A stretch of DNA of 64,000 nucleotides. Origin: Pseudomonas botevensis (GTDB taxonomy: Bacteria; Pseudomonadota; Gammaproteobacteria; Pseudomonadales; Pseudomonadaceae). The DNA is taken from assembly GCF_019145475.1 (NCBI RefSeq), contig NZ_JAHTKI010000034.1:7501-71500 (forward strand), read 5' to 3'. Positions 1-8,451 of this stretch are shown here, one piece after another (position 1 is the first letter of the stretch; each line of letters begins with the position of its first letter). The notes under the pieces were generated by a model. That model was not told the origin of the DNA, did no database searches, and saw nothing but the letters and a program-made list of their open reading frames with translations. The translations under genes and the position numbers were made by a program.

Positions 1-1179
1 GTCACGGCCGGCGATCTGGATTGCACCGGCCAGGCCGTAGTTGCGAATGTCGATGACATTCTTCGAACCTTTCAGGCCGTGCAGCGCGTTTTCGAAATGC
101 GGTGCGACTTCGGCGACGCTCTGTACCAGGTTTTCCTTTTGCAGCAGATCGAGTGCCGCCAGGCCAGCAGCGCAGGCCACCGGGTGCGCCGAGTAGGTGT
201 AACCGTGCGGGAATTCCACGGCGTACTCCGGAGTCGGCTGGTTCATGAAGGTCTGATAGATCTCGGAACTGGCAATCACCGCGCCCATCGGGATCGCGCC
301 GTTGGTGACTTGCTTGGCGATGCACATCAGGTCCGGGGTCACGTCGAACGTGGTGGCGCCGAACATGGTGCCGGTACGGCCGAAACCGGTGATCACTTCG
401 TCGAACACCAGCAGGATGTTGTGCTGGTCGCAGATTTCGCGCAGACGCTTGAGGTAACCCTGCGGCGGAACCAGTACGCCAGCGGAACCGGCCAGCGGCT
501 CAACGAAGACAGCAGCGATGTTCGAAGCGTCGTGCAGCTCGATCAGCTTCAGCAGCTCGTCGGCCAGGGCAATGCCGCCCTGCTCCGGCATGCCACGGGA
601 GAATGCATTGCTCGCCAGCAGGGTGTGCGGCAGATGATCGACATCCATCATGGCCTGACCGAACACCTTGCGGTTGCCGTTGACGCCACCGAGGCTGGTG
701 CCGGCAATGTTCACACCGTGATAGCCACGGGCGCGACCGATCATTTTGGTCTTGGTCGACTGGCCTTTCAGGCGCCAGTAGGCACGCACCATTTTCACCG
801 CCGTGTCGGCACATTCGGAGCCGGAGTCGGTGAAGAACACGTGATTCAGGTTGCCCGGGGTCAGCTCGGTGATTTTCTCCGCCAGCTGGAAAGACAGCGG
901 GTGGCCGTACTGGAAGCCTGGCGAGTAATCGAGGGTGCCCAGTTGTTTGGCGACCGCTTCCTGGATTTCCTTGCGGGTGTGACCGGCGCCGCAGGTCCAC
1001 AGACCGGACAGCGAGTCGTACACCTTGCGGCCCTTATCGTCGATCAGCCAGCTGCCTTCGGCACCGACGATCAGACGCGGATCGCGCTGGAAGTTGCGGT
1101 TGGCGGTGTACGGCATCCAGTGCGCGTCCAGCTTCAGTTGGCTGGCCAGTGGCGACGACGCGTTTTCAGGCATGTTCAT
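1..1179 (-). CDS. bauA: Omega-amino acid (beta-alanine):pyruvate transaminase, partial
   Basis: A class III PLP-dependent aminotransferase that moves the amino group of beta-alanine or other omega-amines to pyruvate, in the cytoplasm. It is open to the left edge, so about 393 codons are present and roughly 55 C-terminal residues of the usual ~448 are missing. Visible motifs include the N-terminal WMPYTANR segment, GSWLIDDKGRKVYD, the FVEPLAGSAGV strand, FDEVITGFGRTG and the CIAKQVTNGAIPMG loop, whose Lys (near residue 288) should bind PLP. The ATG at 1179 follows a GAGG ribosome site. It is divergent from a LysR regulator at 1318, an arrangement I recall for PA0132/PA0133. The symbol follows that orthologue; exact substrate preference is inferred. 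Confidence 0.9.
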   Translation of the reverse strand, partial: MNMPENASSPLASQLKLDAHWMPYTANRNFQRDPRLIVGAEGSWLIDDKGRKVYDSLSGLWTCGAGHTRKEIQEAVAKQLGTLDYSPGFQYGHPLSFQLAEKITELTPGNLNHVFFTDSGSECADTAVKMVRAYWRLKGQSTKTKMIGRARGYHGVNIAGTSLGGVNGNRKVFGQAMMDVDHLPHTLLASNAFSRGMPEQGGIALADELLKLIELHDASNIAAVFVEPLAGSAGVLVPPQGYLKRLREICDQHNILLVFDEVITGFGRTGTMFGATTFDVTPDLMCIAKQVTNGAIPMGAVIASSEIYQTFMNQPTPEYAVEFPHGYTYSAHPVACAAGLAALDLLQKENLVQSVAEVAPHFENALHGLKGSKNVIDIRNYGLAGAIQIAGRD

Positions 1180-1274
1180 CGGGAAAAACCTCGCAGGGCA
1201 TAAGCAGCAGGGAGATAGAAAGCGTTGTTGCAGCTAAATTGCCACGGCGATAAAGTCGGTGAAATTCAACTCTT

Positions 1275-1289
1275 CTAACCTTCAGTTAG
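1275..1289. promoter_or_regulatory. LysR-type box between bauA and its regulator
   Basis: A perfect 5-bp inverted repeat, CTAAC-cttca-GTTAG, contains the T-N11-A pattern expected of a LysR-family operator. It lies in the short divergent intergenic region between the transaminase (start 1179) and the LysR gene (start 1318). Assignment to this regulator is inferred from position. Confidence 0.5.
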
Positions 1290-1317
1290 CCCACTACTAA
1301 ACTATTGGACATTCCCG

Positions 1318-2238
1318 ATGAGTACTCGCCGCCCCGATCCGCTGGCCCAGGTCAGCGACTTCGATATTCGCCTGCTGAGGATTTTTCGCAGCGTGGTGGA
1401 ATGCGGCGGCTTCTCGGCGGCGGAAACCGTGCTCGGCATCGGACGCTCGGCGATCAGCCAGCAAATGAGCGACCTGGAACAACGTCTCGGCCTGCGCCTG
1501 TGTCAGCGCGGACGCGCCGGTTTTTCCCTGACCGAAGAAGGTCGCGAGGTCTATCAATCGGCGTTGCAGCTGTTGAGTGCCCTGGAAAGTTTCCGCACCG
1601 AGGTCAACGGTCTGCACCAGCACTTGCGCGGCGAGCTGATCATTGGCCTGACCGATAATCTGGTCACCCTGCCCCACATGCGCATCACCCACGCTCTCGC
1701 CCAGTTGAAGGAGCGCGGGCCGGATGTGCAGATCCAGATCCGCATGATCGCGCCCAACGAAGTCGAACAAGGCGTACTCGACGGACGTCTGCATGTCGGC
1801 GTGGTGCCGCAGGCCAGTGCCTTGTCCGGGCTGGAGTACCAGCCGTTGTACAGCGAGCGTTCGTTGCTTTATTGCGCGGTCGGCCATCCGCTGTTTTATG
1901 TCGATGACAAGCAACTGGACGACGAACGCCTCAACAGTCAGGACGCCATCGCCCCGACCTTCCGCTTGCCGGCGGAAATCCAGGCGCACTATCAGGCGCT
2001 CAATTGCACCGCCAGTGCCTCCGACCGCGAGGGCATGGCCTTTCTGATCCTCACCGGGCGCTATATCGGTTATCTGCCGGATCACTACGCCAGCCTTTGG
2101 GTGCAGCAGGGACGCCTGCGTGCGCTGAAATCGACAACGCGGTTCTACGACCTGAGTCTCGCCTCGGTCACCCGCAAGGGCCGACGTCCGCATCTGGTGC
2201 TGGAGAGTTTTCTCGAAAGTCTGGCAGCCACTCGCTGA
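1318..2238 (+). CDS. LysR-family transcriptional regulator
   Basis: A 306-residue LysR-type regulator. A winged helix-turn-helix occupies roughly residues 15-75 (FSAAETVLGIGRSAISQQMS is the recognition region), followed by a two-lobed effector-binding domain to the C terminus. Length is normal for the family. The ATG at 1318 is divergent from the omega-amino acid transaminase, and a T-N11-A palindrome lies between them. It probably controls that transaminase, with a pathway amine or semialdehyde as inducer; both points are inferred from position, not shown. Confidence 0.88.
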   Translation: MSTRRPDPLAQVSDFDIRLLRIFRSVVECGGFSAAETVLGIGRSAISQQMSDLEQRLGLRLCQRGRAGFSLTEEGREVYQSALQLLSALESFRTEVNGLHQHLRGELIIGLTDNLVTLPHMRITHALAQLKERGPDVQIQIRMIAPNEVEQGVLDGRLHVGVVPQASALSGLEYQPLYSERSLLYCAVGHPLFYVDDKQLDDERLNSQDAIAPTFRLPAEIQAHYQALNCTASASDREGMAFLILTGRYIGYLPDHYASLWVQQGRLRALKSTTRFYDLSLASVTRKGRRPHLVLESFLESLAATR

Positions 2239-2346
2239 ACAAGATCGAACAGGCACAACGATTTTGTCGTGTCAGGACTTGTCGGATGCTGGCAGGTGCG
2301 CTATCAACGCAAATGGTTGCACCCACCGACAAACCCGGAAACGCCC

Positions 2347-2997
2347 ATGACCTTTGAAGTCCCTGCCCATGGCGGCAAACCCGCCGGCCGCATTCGTCAG
2401 AAAAACGAAGAGACCATCATCAAAGCCGCCGAAGACGAGTTCGCCCGTCACGGGTATCAAGGCACCAGCATGAACACCATCGCCGTGAAGGCCGGGTTGC
2501 CCAAGGCGAACCTGCATTACTACTTCACCAATAAGCTCGGTTTGTATGTGGCGGTGCTGAGCAACATCCTCGAATTGTGGGACAGCACCTTCAACACCCT
2601 CACCGCCGAAGACGATCCGGCCGAAGCGCTGACCCGTTATATCCGCGCGAAAATGGAGTTTTCCCGACGCCAGCCGCAGGCCTCGCGAATCTTTGCGATG
2701 GAAGTGATCAGCGGCGGTGAATGCCTCAGCGAATATTTCAATCAGGATTATCGCGCCTGGTTCCAGAGCCGGGCGGCGGTGTTCCAGGCATGGATCGACG
2801 CTGGCAAGATGGATCCGGTGGACCCGGTACACCTGATTTTCCTGCTGTGGGGCAGCACTCAGCACTACGCCGACTTCGCCACGCAGATCTGCCGTGTCAC
2901 CGGGCGCAGCAAGTTGACCAAGCAAGACATGGAAGATGCCGGCAACAACCTGATCCGCATCATTCTCAAAGGCTGCGGCCTCACTTCTTCTCTATAA
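2347..2997 (+). CDS. TetR-family regulator with RutR/YcdC-like C-terminal domain
   Basis: A 216-residue TetR-type regulator. The N-terminal DNA-binding region (about residues 18-65) reads IIKAAEDEFARHGYQGTSMN...AGLPKANLHYYF, the standard HTH followed by the YYF helix-4 signature. The C-terminal part with RIFAMEVISGG and a tryptophan-rich HLIFLLWGSTQHYADFA segment resembles the RutR/YcdC dimerisation domain linked to pyrimidine or nitrogen catabolism. I start at 2347 because a GGAAACG ribosome site precedes it; an open extension further upstream has no good start. The next gene begins 7 bp after its stop, so the two are probably co-transcribed. Confidence 0.85.
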   Translation: MTFEVPAHGGKPAGRIRQKNEETIIKAAEDEFARHGYQGTSMNTIAVKAGLPKANLHYYFTNKLGLYVAVLSNILELWDSTFNTLTAEDDPAEALTRYIRAKMEFSRRQPQASRIFAMEVISGGECLSEYFNQDYRAWFQSRAAVFQAWIDAGKMDPVDPVHLIFLLWGSTQHYADFATQICRVTGRSKLTKQDMEDAGNNLIRIILKGCGLTSSL

Positions 2998-3004
2998 GAC
3001 GTCT

Positions 3005-3586
3005 ATGCCATTCACCCTCAGCGGCTTTTGCGAATACCGCGAAGAGATTCGCAAAAGCCGCTTCATCACCTTCGCCGCCCCGATCAACAGCCCCGCCGAA
3101 GCGCAGGCGTTCATCGAGCAGCACAGCGACTTGAACGCCTCGCACAATTGCTGGGCGTGGAAACTCGGCGACCAATACCGCAGCAACGACGACGGCGAAC
3201 CCGGCGGCACCGCCGGCCGGCCGATCCTGGCCGCCATCGAGGCACAGGACTGCGATCAGGTCGCGGTGCTGGTGATCCGCTGGTACGGCGGCATTCAACT
3301 GGGCACCGGCGGGCTGGCCCGGGCCTATGGCGGCGGCGCGAACAAGTGCCTGCAAGCGGCGGCCAAAGTCGAGTTGATCAGCCGCGTACCGTTGCACTGC
3401 TCCTGCGGTTTCGCCGAATTGGCACTGGTGAAATTGCGCGTGGCGGACCTCGGTGGCCTGGTGGTGGAGGAACACTTCACGGCCAATGGCGTCGACTTGC
3501 AACTGGCGCTGGGTGAAGCGCAGATCGCGCTGCTGCAGAGTCAACTGGCGGATCTGAGTCGAGGGCGGATTTTGCTCCAGCGCTAG
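3005..3586 (+). CDS. YigZ/IMPACT family protein
   Basis: A 193-residue IMPACT-family (UPF0029) protein. The N-terminal domain carries the family signatures KSRFITF near residue 20, HNCWAW, the EPGGTAGRPIL loop and VLVIRWYGGIQLGTGGLARAY around residues 60-110. The C-terminal ferredoxin-like half is more variable. Bacterial YigZ proteins are widespread and poorly characterised; the eukaryotic relative regulates translation through Gcn2 signalling, which bacteria lack. It follows the TetR gene by 7 bp and is likely read from the same transcript. Confidence 0.88.
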   Translation: MPFTLSGFCEYREEIRKSRFITFAAPINSPAEAQAFIEQHSDLNASHNCWAWKLGDQYRSNDDGEPGGTAGRPILAAIEAQDCDQVAVLVIRWYGGIQLGTGGLARAYGGGANKCLQAAAKVELISRVPLHCSCGFAELALVKLRVADLGGLVVEEHFTANGVDLQLALGEAQIALLQSQLADLSRGRILLQR

Positions 3587-4028
3587 ACGATCGCTTATTC
3601 CATCGAGTTGCCCACATCTGCTGTGTACCCAACTGTGGATAACCTGAGCACATACCGCTGTAACCCTTCTGTAATGCGGCTTTGCGGCATTTGCTCACTT
3701 TTCGTTCAATTCTGTCGACGAACTGTAAATTTCAATTAGAAACAATCAGTTAGCTTCGTTTATCACCATTAGAAGAAAGCACCGCAGTGCTTATGCCCGG
3801 TCTCGCCGCTTGCGCACAAATACTGTGGAGCAACCTGTGGATAACCCGTTCATGGCTGGCGCAGTCGCAGGTTCCGCATAGCCCCTGAGCTTTTGCCTAT
3901 TTTTTAACCAGCCCGCAGCGACTACAAACTGAAACGGATGCAACCCAAGGCTGGGCTAAGGTGTAACGAAACGTTAGTGCCGCCCCGCAGTCAGTAGCTC
4001 ATCCGCCCCCTGCGCAAAAAGGCCCGCC
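3587..4028. other. Intergenic region with two DnaA-box-like 9-mers
   Basis: About 440 bp without a convincing gene, AT-richer than its surroundings, upstream of chaA. It contains two copies of TGTGGATAA (complement of the consensus DnaA box TTATCCACA), at 3634-3642 and 3836-3844. A short palindrome TAACG-aaa-CGTTA at 3964-3976 sits close to chaA and could be an operator. No terminator with a U-tract is evident. Otherwise I see only promoter-like AT-rich stretches. Confidence 0.5.
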
Positions 4029-5120
4029 ATGCTCTCGATCCTCAAGCAAGAAACCTTTCTGCTGCTGGCCCTGATCGCCGCCATCGTCGCTTATCCACTG
4101 GAACACTGGTTGCTGCACAGCGGCCAGGTCGTCGCGCTGGTCGCCGGTCTGGTGCTGATCGCATTCATTGTCGCCGCCTCGATGCGCGTCGCCCATCAGG
4201 CCGAACTGCTCGCGGAAAAGGTTGGCGACCCCTACGGCACGATGATCCTGACGCTGGCCGCGGTGCTGGTGGAAGTGGTGATTCTGGCCATCATGATGAG
4301 CAACGAAGCCTCGGCGACCCTGGTGCGCGACACGATTTACTCGGCGGTGATGCTCGACATCAACGGCATCCTCGGTCTCGCCGCGCTGATGGGCGGGATC
4401 AAGCATGGCGAACAGTCCTACAACGACGATTCGGCGCGCAGTTACAGCGTGATGATTCTTACCGCCATGGGCGTATCGATGGTGGTCCCGGAGTTCATTC
4501 CCGAGGCCAACTGGAAGCTCTACTCGGCCTTCACCATTGGCGCGATGGTGGTGCTTTACGCCTTGTTCCTGCGGATGCAGGTCGGCCCGCACAGTTACTT
4601 TTTCAGCTACAGCTATCCGGACAAACGCCGCCGGAAAGAACCGGTGGAACAGGAGCCGAAACCGCTCAGCCTGGGTCTGTCGATCGGCATTCTGGTGTTC
4701 GGGGTGGTGGTGATCGGCGCATTGGCCGAGGTGATGTCCAAGACCCTCGATCTGGGCCTGGAAGGCAGCGGCGCACCGCCGGTGATCACGGCGATCCTGG
4801 TGGCCGCGATCTCGGCCGCGCCGGAAATTCTGACCGCACTGCGCGCTGCCCTGGCCAACCGCATGCAGTCGGTGGTCAACATCGCCATGGGCGCATCGTT
4901 GTCGACGGTGATCCTCACGGTGCCGGTGATGGAAGCGATGGCGCTCTACACCGGCCAGCCGTTCCAGATGGCGATGACGCCCGTGCAGACGGTGATGATT
5001 TTCCTGACGCTGATCGTCAGCGCGATCAACCTCAACGACGGGGAAACCAATGCCATCGAAGGCATGACGCATTTCGTGCTGTTTGCGACATTCATCATGT
5101 TGTCGCTGTTGGGCCTTTGA
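4029..5120 (+). CDS. chaA: Calcium/proton antiporter, ChaA family
   Basis: A 363-residue inner-membrane cation/proton exchanger of the CaCA superfamily, which extrudes Ca2+ (and probably Na+ or K+) in exchange for protons. About eleven hydrophobic segments are visible. The two family repeats have their acidic signatures: AAVLVEVVILAIMM in the first half and ILVAAISAAPEILTALRAA in the second, where a conserved Glu lies in the ion path. A charged cytoplasmic linker (DKRRRKEPVEQEPK) separates the halves. It is a monocistronic plus-strand gene, and a REP palindrome follows its stop. Confidence 0.88.
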   Translation: MLSILKQETFLLLALIAAIVAYPLEHWLLHSGQVVALVAGLVLIAFIVAASMRVAHQAELLAEKVGDPYGTMILTLAAVLVEVVILAIMMSNEASATLVRDTIYSAVMLDINGILGLAALMGGIKHGEQSYNDDSARSYSVMILTAMGVSMVVPEFIPEANWKLYSAFTIGAMVVLYALFLRMQVGPHSYFFSYSYPDKRRRKEPVEQEPKPLSLGLSIGILVFGVVVIGALAEVMSKTLDLGLEGSGAPPVITAILVAAISAAPEILTALRAALANRMQSVVNIAMGASLSTVILTVPVMEAMALYTGQPFQMAMTPVQTVMIFLTLIVSAINLNDGETNAIEGMTHFVLFATFIMLSLLGL

Positions 5121-5141
5121 AAGCACCATGAAACCCCAAAA

Positions 5142-5165
5142 TGTGGGAGCACGCCCGCTCCCACA
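5142..5165. repeat. REP-type palindrome / bidirectional terminator
   Basis: The palindrome TGTGGGAGC...GCTCCCACA followed by a short T-run lies between convergent chaA and the deaminase gene. It has the sequence of a Pseudomonas REP half-unit and could end transcription from both sides. Confidence 0.7.
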
Positions 5166-5183
5166 ATTTTTATCGGCGGGGAA

Positions 5184-6542
5184 TCAGGAACCGGCGATCA
5201 ACTGCCGCGCCGCCTGGCTGTGATCGGCAATCAGGCCTTTGAGATCCAGCCCTTCGACCTGGCCGTCGACCACTCGCCACTGGCCGCCGACCATCACCCG
5301 ATCCGCCCGATCCGCGCCGCACAGCAGCAGCGCCGAGACTGGATCGTGACTGCCGGAGAAACGCAGTTCATCCAGCTTGAACAAGGCCAGGTCGGCCTGT
5401 TTGCCCACCGCCAGCTCACCGATGTCGGTACGCCCCAGCAGGCTCGCCGAGCCTTTGGTCGCCCAGCCCAGCACGCGCTCCGGCGTGATCTTCTCGGCGC
5501 CGTAACGCAGGCGCTGGATGTACAGGGCCTGACGTGCTTCGAGGATCATGTTCGAGGCATCGTTGGACGCCGAACCGTCCACGCCCAGGCCAAACAATGC
5601 GCCAGCATCCGTCAGTTCGATGCTCGGGCAGATGCCGGACGCCAGGCGCATGTTCGAGCTCGGGCAGTGGCAGATGCCGGTGCCCGCTGCGCCGAGACGA
5701 GCGATTTCGTCCGGGTTGAAGTGGATGCCGTGGGCCAGCCAGGTGCGCGGGCCGAGCCAGCCGACGCTGTCCAGATAATCCACGGTACGCAGGCCGAAGC
5801 GTTGCAGGCAGAAATCTTCCTCGTCGAGGGTTTCGGCAAGGTGGGTGTGCAGGCGCACATCAAGTTTGTTGGCGAGTTCGGCGCTGGCGGACATGATTTC
5901 CGGGGTCACCGAGAACGGCGAGCATGGCGCGAGGGCGATCTGGATCTGCGCGCCGTCACCGCGCTCGTGGTACTCGTGAATCAAGCGCTGACTGTCGTCG
6001 AGAATCACCTGGCCTTCCTGCACGGTCTGCTGCGGTGGCAGACCGCCGTCCTTTTCGCCGAGGCTCATAGAACCACGGGTGAGCATGGCGCGCATGCCCA
6101 GTTCACGCACGGTTTCGACTTGTACGTCGATGGCGTTTTCCAGACCGTCCGGGAACAGGTAATGGTGATCGGCTGCGGTGGTGCAACCCGACAGCAGCAG
6201 CTCGGCCAGTGCGACTTTGCTGGCGAGGGCCAGTTTTTCCGGGGTCAGGCGCGCCCACACCGGGTACAGGGTTTTCAGCCACGGGAACAACGGCTGATTG
6301 ACCACCGGCGCCCAGGCGCGGGTGAGGGTCTGATAGAAATGATGATGGGTGTTGATCAGGCCCGGCAGGACCACATGTTCACGGGCGTCGAACACTTCGC
6401 TGCACGGTGCGGACGGTTGCTGGCCGGCGCCAAGCACTTCGCTGATCACACCGTCTTGCAGCACCAGGCCACCACGGGCATCGAGACCGTTGGCGGTGAA
6501 AATGGCGAGGGGATTTTTTAACCAGATACGGGTCGCAGGCAT
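5184..6542 (-). CDS. 8-oxoguanine deaminase (amidohydrolase superfamily)
   Basis: A 452-residue cytoplasmic metal-dependent aminohydrolase of the guanine deaminase/AtzB type. Metal-site motifs are complete: GLINTHHHFYQT near residue 60, LHTHLAE near 225, LAHGIHF near 260 and the terminal GVDGSASND aspartate loop. The family includes P. aeruginosa PA0142, a characterised 8-oxoguanine deaminase that converts 8-oxoguanine to urate; the close overall match and the nearby adenine deaminase gene, as in PAO1, favour that activity over a triazine hydrolase. It is read alone on the minus strand. Substrate is inferred from orthology. Confidence 0.87.
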   Translation of the reverse strand: MPATRIWLKNPLAIFTANGLDARGGLVLQDGVISEVLGAGQQPSAPCSEVFDAREHVVLPGLINTHHHFYQTLTRAWAPVVNQPLFPWLKTLYPVWARLTPEKLALASKVALAELLLSGCTTAADHHYLFPDGLENAIDVQVETVRELGMRAMLTRGSMSLGEKDGGLPPQQTVQEGQVILDDSQRLIHEYHERGDGAQIQIALAPCSPFSVTPEIMSASAELANKLDVRLHTHLAETLDEEDFCLQRFGLRTVDYLDSVGWLGPRTWLAHGIHFNPDEIARLGAAGTGICHCPSSNMRLASGICPSIELTDAGALFGLGVDGSASNDASNMILEARQALYIQRLRYGAEKITPERVLGWATKGSASLLGRTDIGELAVGKQADLALFKLDELRFSGSHDPVSALLLCGADRADRVMVGGQWRVVDGQVEGLDLKGLIADHSQAARQLIAGS

Positions 6543-6689
6543 TGTGGCCGGCTCCTCTGAAAGTTGGGTTCAGGGTTGCCAGCTCAGTGTTGCCCTGTCT
6601 GCTGATCCAGGGTCGTCGCGAGGACGAGGTGCGGAGTTTCAAACAATTTGTTGCGGCGGGCAAGTCCAACCCGACAGGACAGCACCGGT

Positions 6690-6725
6690 CCTCTGTGAGA
6701 GCGAGCAAGCCCGCGCCCACAGAGG
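6690..6725. repeat. Degenerate REP hairpin downstream of the SDR gene
   Basis: Arms CCTCTGTG and CACAGAGG enclose a degenerate GAGCAAGCCCGCGCC core related to the REP sequence. It lies just past the stop of the minus-strand SDR gene and could act as its transcript end, although no clear U-tract follows. Confidence 0.55.
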
Positions 6726-6740
6726 CACGATTTTCACTGC

Positions 6741-7427
6741 TTACCAGGGAATCGTTTCGCCCTTGTAGTTGATGAAGTAGTGCCCGCCCTTGCCGGTAAA
6801 CGCATTGACCTGATCGACCAGACCGCGAGTGCTGGTTTCCACGTCGATGTCGGCACCGTCACCGCCCATGTCGGTTTTCACCCAGCCCGGATGCAGCGAC
6901 AGCACGGTCAGTTTCTGCTCGCCCAATTGCGTGACGAAGCTGTTGGTCATCGAGTTCAGCGCCGCCTTGCTGGCCTTGTACAACGCCAGTTCCGGCGCGT
7001 CGGCCACGGTCACGCTGCCCAGCCCCGAACTCATGAACGCCAGCACACCGCTGCCGTCGCGAATCTGCCCGACAAAGCGCTGGGCGAGGTTGATCGGTGC
7101 CACGGCGTTGGTGAAAAACAACTGGCCGACCTCCGCCAGCGTCGCGCCACCCGGCGTCTGCACTTCCGGCCCCTTGACCCCGGCATTGACGAACAGCAGG
7201 TCGAACATTTCACCCTTGAGCTGCTGGCTCAGGGCGATGACCGCTTGCTGGTCGTCCATGTCGAGCTTCTCGATGCGCACCGGCCCCAGCGCTTGCAGGG
7301 CTTGGGCGTTCTGCGGGTTGCGCACGGTGGCGGTGACTTGCCAGCCGTCGGCCAGCAGCGTCTTCACCAGCCCGAGGCCCAGGCCACGGGAGGCGCCGAT
7401 GATCAGTGCGTTTTTTGCCTTGGACAT
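6741..7427 (-). CDS. Short-chain dehydrogenase/reductase
   Basis: A 228-residue classical SDR. The Rossmann cofactor motif is GASRGLGLG (TGxxxGxG type) near residues 12-20, NAG occurs in LLFVNAGVKG near residue 85, and the catalytic YKASK is near residue 150 after the SSG serine region. The sequence is closest in style to C-factor/CsgA-like SDRs. The substrate cannot be read from sequence. It follows a MerR-family gene by 24 bp on the same strand, so the two probably form a MerR-SDR operon. Confidence 0.86.
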   Translation of the reverse strand: MSKAKNALIIGASRGLGLGLVKTLLADGWQVTATVRNPQNAQALQALGPVRIEKLDMDDQQAVIALSQQLKGEMFDLLFVNAGVKGPEVQTPGGATLAEVGQLFFTNAVAPINLAQRFVGQIRDGSGVLAFMSSGLGSVTVADAPELALYKASKAALNSMTNSFVTQLGEQKLTVLSLHPGWVKTDMGGDGADIDVETSTRGLVDQVNAFTGKGGHYFINYKGETIPW

Positions 7428-7451
7428 GTGGGTTTCCTTGATTGAAGGGGA

Positions 7452-7802
7452 TCACGGATTCAATGGACAGCGTTGACCGAGCCGTTGCTGCAACTCGTGG
7501 CGCAAGGCGCCGAGTTCGCTCATGCGGGTTTCGATCAGTTGCAATTTGTCGCGCAGCAATTGGCTCACGGCATTGTCGGGATCGGGCGCATTCCATAACG
7601 CGGCAACGCTGTTGCCGATCTCGCCGAGGGTAAAGCCCAGTCGCTGCGCAGTCTTGATGTAGAGCACCAGTTGCACCATTTCCGGTGGGTAGTCGCGATA
7701 ACCGTTGGCACTGCGCTGCGCCGCGATCAGCCCGCGCTGCTCGTAAAAGCGCAGGGTGTCACGGCTGACGGCGCTGGCCTGGGCTAACTCACCGATGCGC
7801 AT
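7452..7802 (-). CDS. MerR-family transcriptional regulator
   Basis: A 116-residue MerR-type regulator. It opens with MRIGELAQASAVSRDTLRFYEQRGLI, the helix-turn-helix and wing of the family, followed by a coiled-coil dimerisation helix (LLRDKLQLIETRMSELGALR). It has few cysteines in the C-terminal region, so metal sensing as in CueR is unlikely; it may sense an organic or redox signal. A perfect dyad in a long promoter spacer lies between it and the divergent membrane-protein gene. Confidence 0.85.
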   Translation of the reverse strand: MRIGELAQASAVSRDTLRFYEQRGLIAAQRSANGYRDYPPEMVQLVLYIKTAQRLGFTLGEIGNSVAALWNAPDPDNAVSQLLRDKLQLIETRMSELGALRHELQQRLGQRCPLNP

Positions 7803-7824
7803 GGCGGATGTCTCGAATGGGCTA

Positions 7825-7856
7825 TTGACCCTGGAGCATACTCCAGGCTTTACCGT
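7825..7856 (+). promoter_or_regulatory. MerR-type promoter/operator
   Basis: A -35 like TTGACC at 7825-7830 is followed by the perfect inverted repeat CCTGGAG-cata-CTCCAGG (7830-7847) and a weak -10 around 7851. The overlong spacer of about 20 bp filled by a dyad is the architecture MerR-family activators use. The promoter reads toward the membrane-protein gene at 7885. Confidence 0.65.
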
Positions 7857-7884
7857 GGATGCTCCCTGAATTTCTGGAGCATGG

Positions 7885-8331
7885 ATGATGTGGACTTCGA
7901 CGCAGTATCGACAACTGGTGCGCGGCAGTGCCTGGTATGACCTGATTGTCACGGCCGCATTTGCCACACCGTGGACCTTTGCCGCACTGCATGGGGTTTT
8001 GACCACGCTCAGCCGGACGCTGGAGTTGCCCGGCGAACTGCCGGTCTTCGAGCCTGTGCATATGTTGATGGCGAATCTGCTGGGATCGGTGGTGTGCGTG
8101 TGGGCGGTGCTGCGGATTCGCGATCCGCAAATCATTTATGGGCGCTATGACGCGGTGGCGCGGTTCTTGTTCGCGGCCTGGCAGCTTTACGCGCTGTTGC
8201 ATGGCGCCAGTTCGTTACTGGTGGGTTTCCTGTTCTTTGAATTGGCGTGGGGGGTTATTCAGGTGTTGCCGGTGCGGGCCTCTTCGCGGGCAAGCCCGCT
8301 CCCGCAGGGAATTCGCGTGAGCCCGGACTGA
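7885..8331 (+). CDS. Small integral membrane protein, unknown function
   Basis: A 148-residue protein with about four hydrophobic segments (roughly residues 20-40, 58-75, 90-110 and 112-128). I do not recognise a characterised family. It is divergent from the MerR-SDR pair and its promoter carries the MerR-type dyad, so it is a likely target of that regulator. The last 18 or so residues (RASSRASPLPQG...) are the translation of a REP element that runs through the end of the gene, so the ancestral protein probably stopped earlier. Confidence 0.72.
   Translation: MMWTSTQYRQLVRGSAWYDLIVTAAFATPWTFAALHGVLTTLSRTLELPGELPVFEPVHMLMANLLGSVVCVWAVLRIRDPQIIYGRYDAVARFLFAAWQLYALLHGASSLLVGFLFFELAWGVIQVLPVRASSRASPLPQGIRVSPD
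8284..8310. repeat. REP element inside the 3' end of a coding region
   Basis: The sequence TTCGCGGGCAAGCCCGCTCC with flanking bases matches the Pseudomonas REP core. It is read in frame as the C-terminal tail of the membrane protein ending at 8331. Confidence 0.75.
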
Positions 8332-8451
8332 TGTTCACCGCCTCGGCACCCGCCCGTCACTTGCCCCGACGGATCGACTGGTCAGGTTTTGCCAATTGTT
8401 TCGACGCGCACCTGTAGAATGGCGGCGATCTGCACCTGATGAGAAAAGAAT

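Noticed and set aside
3601..4028. A replication origin suggested by the two DnaA boxes
   Set aside because: No dnaA, dnaN or gidA genes and no dense box cluster are present; two boxes alone do not make an origin.
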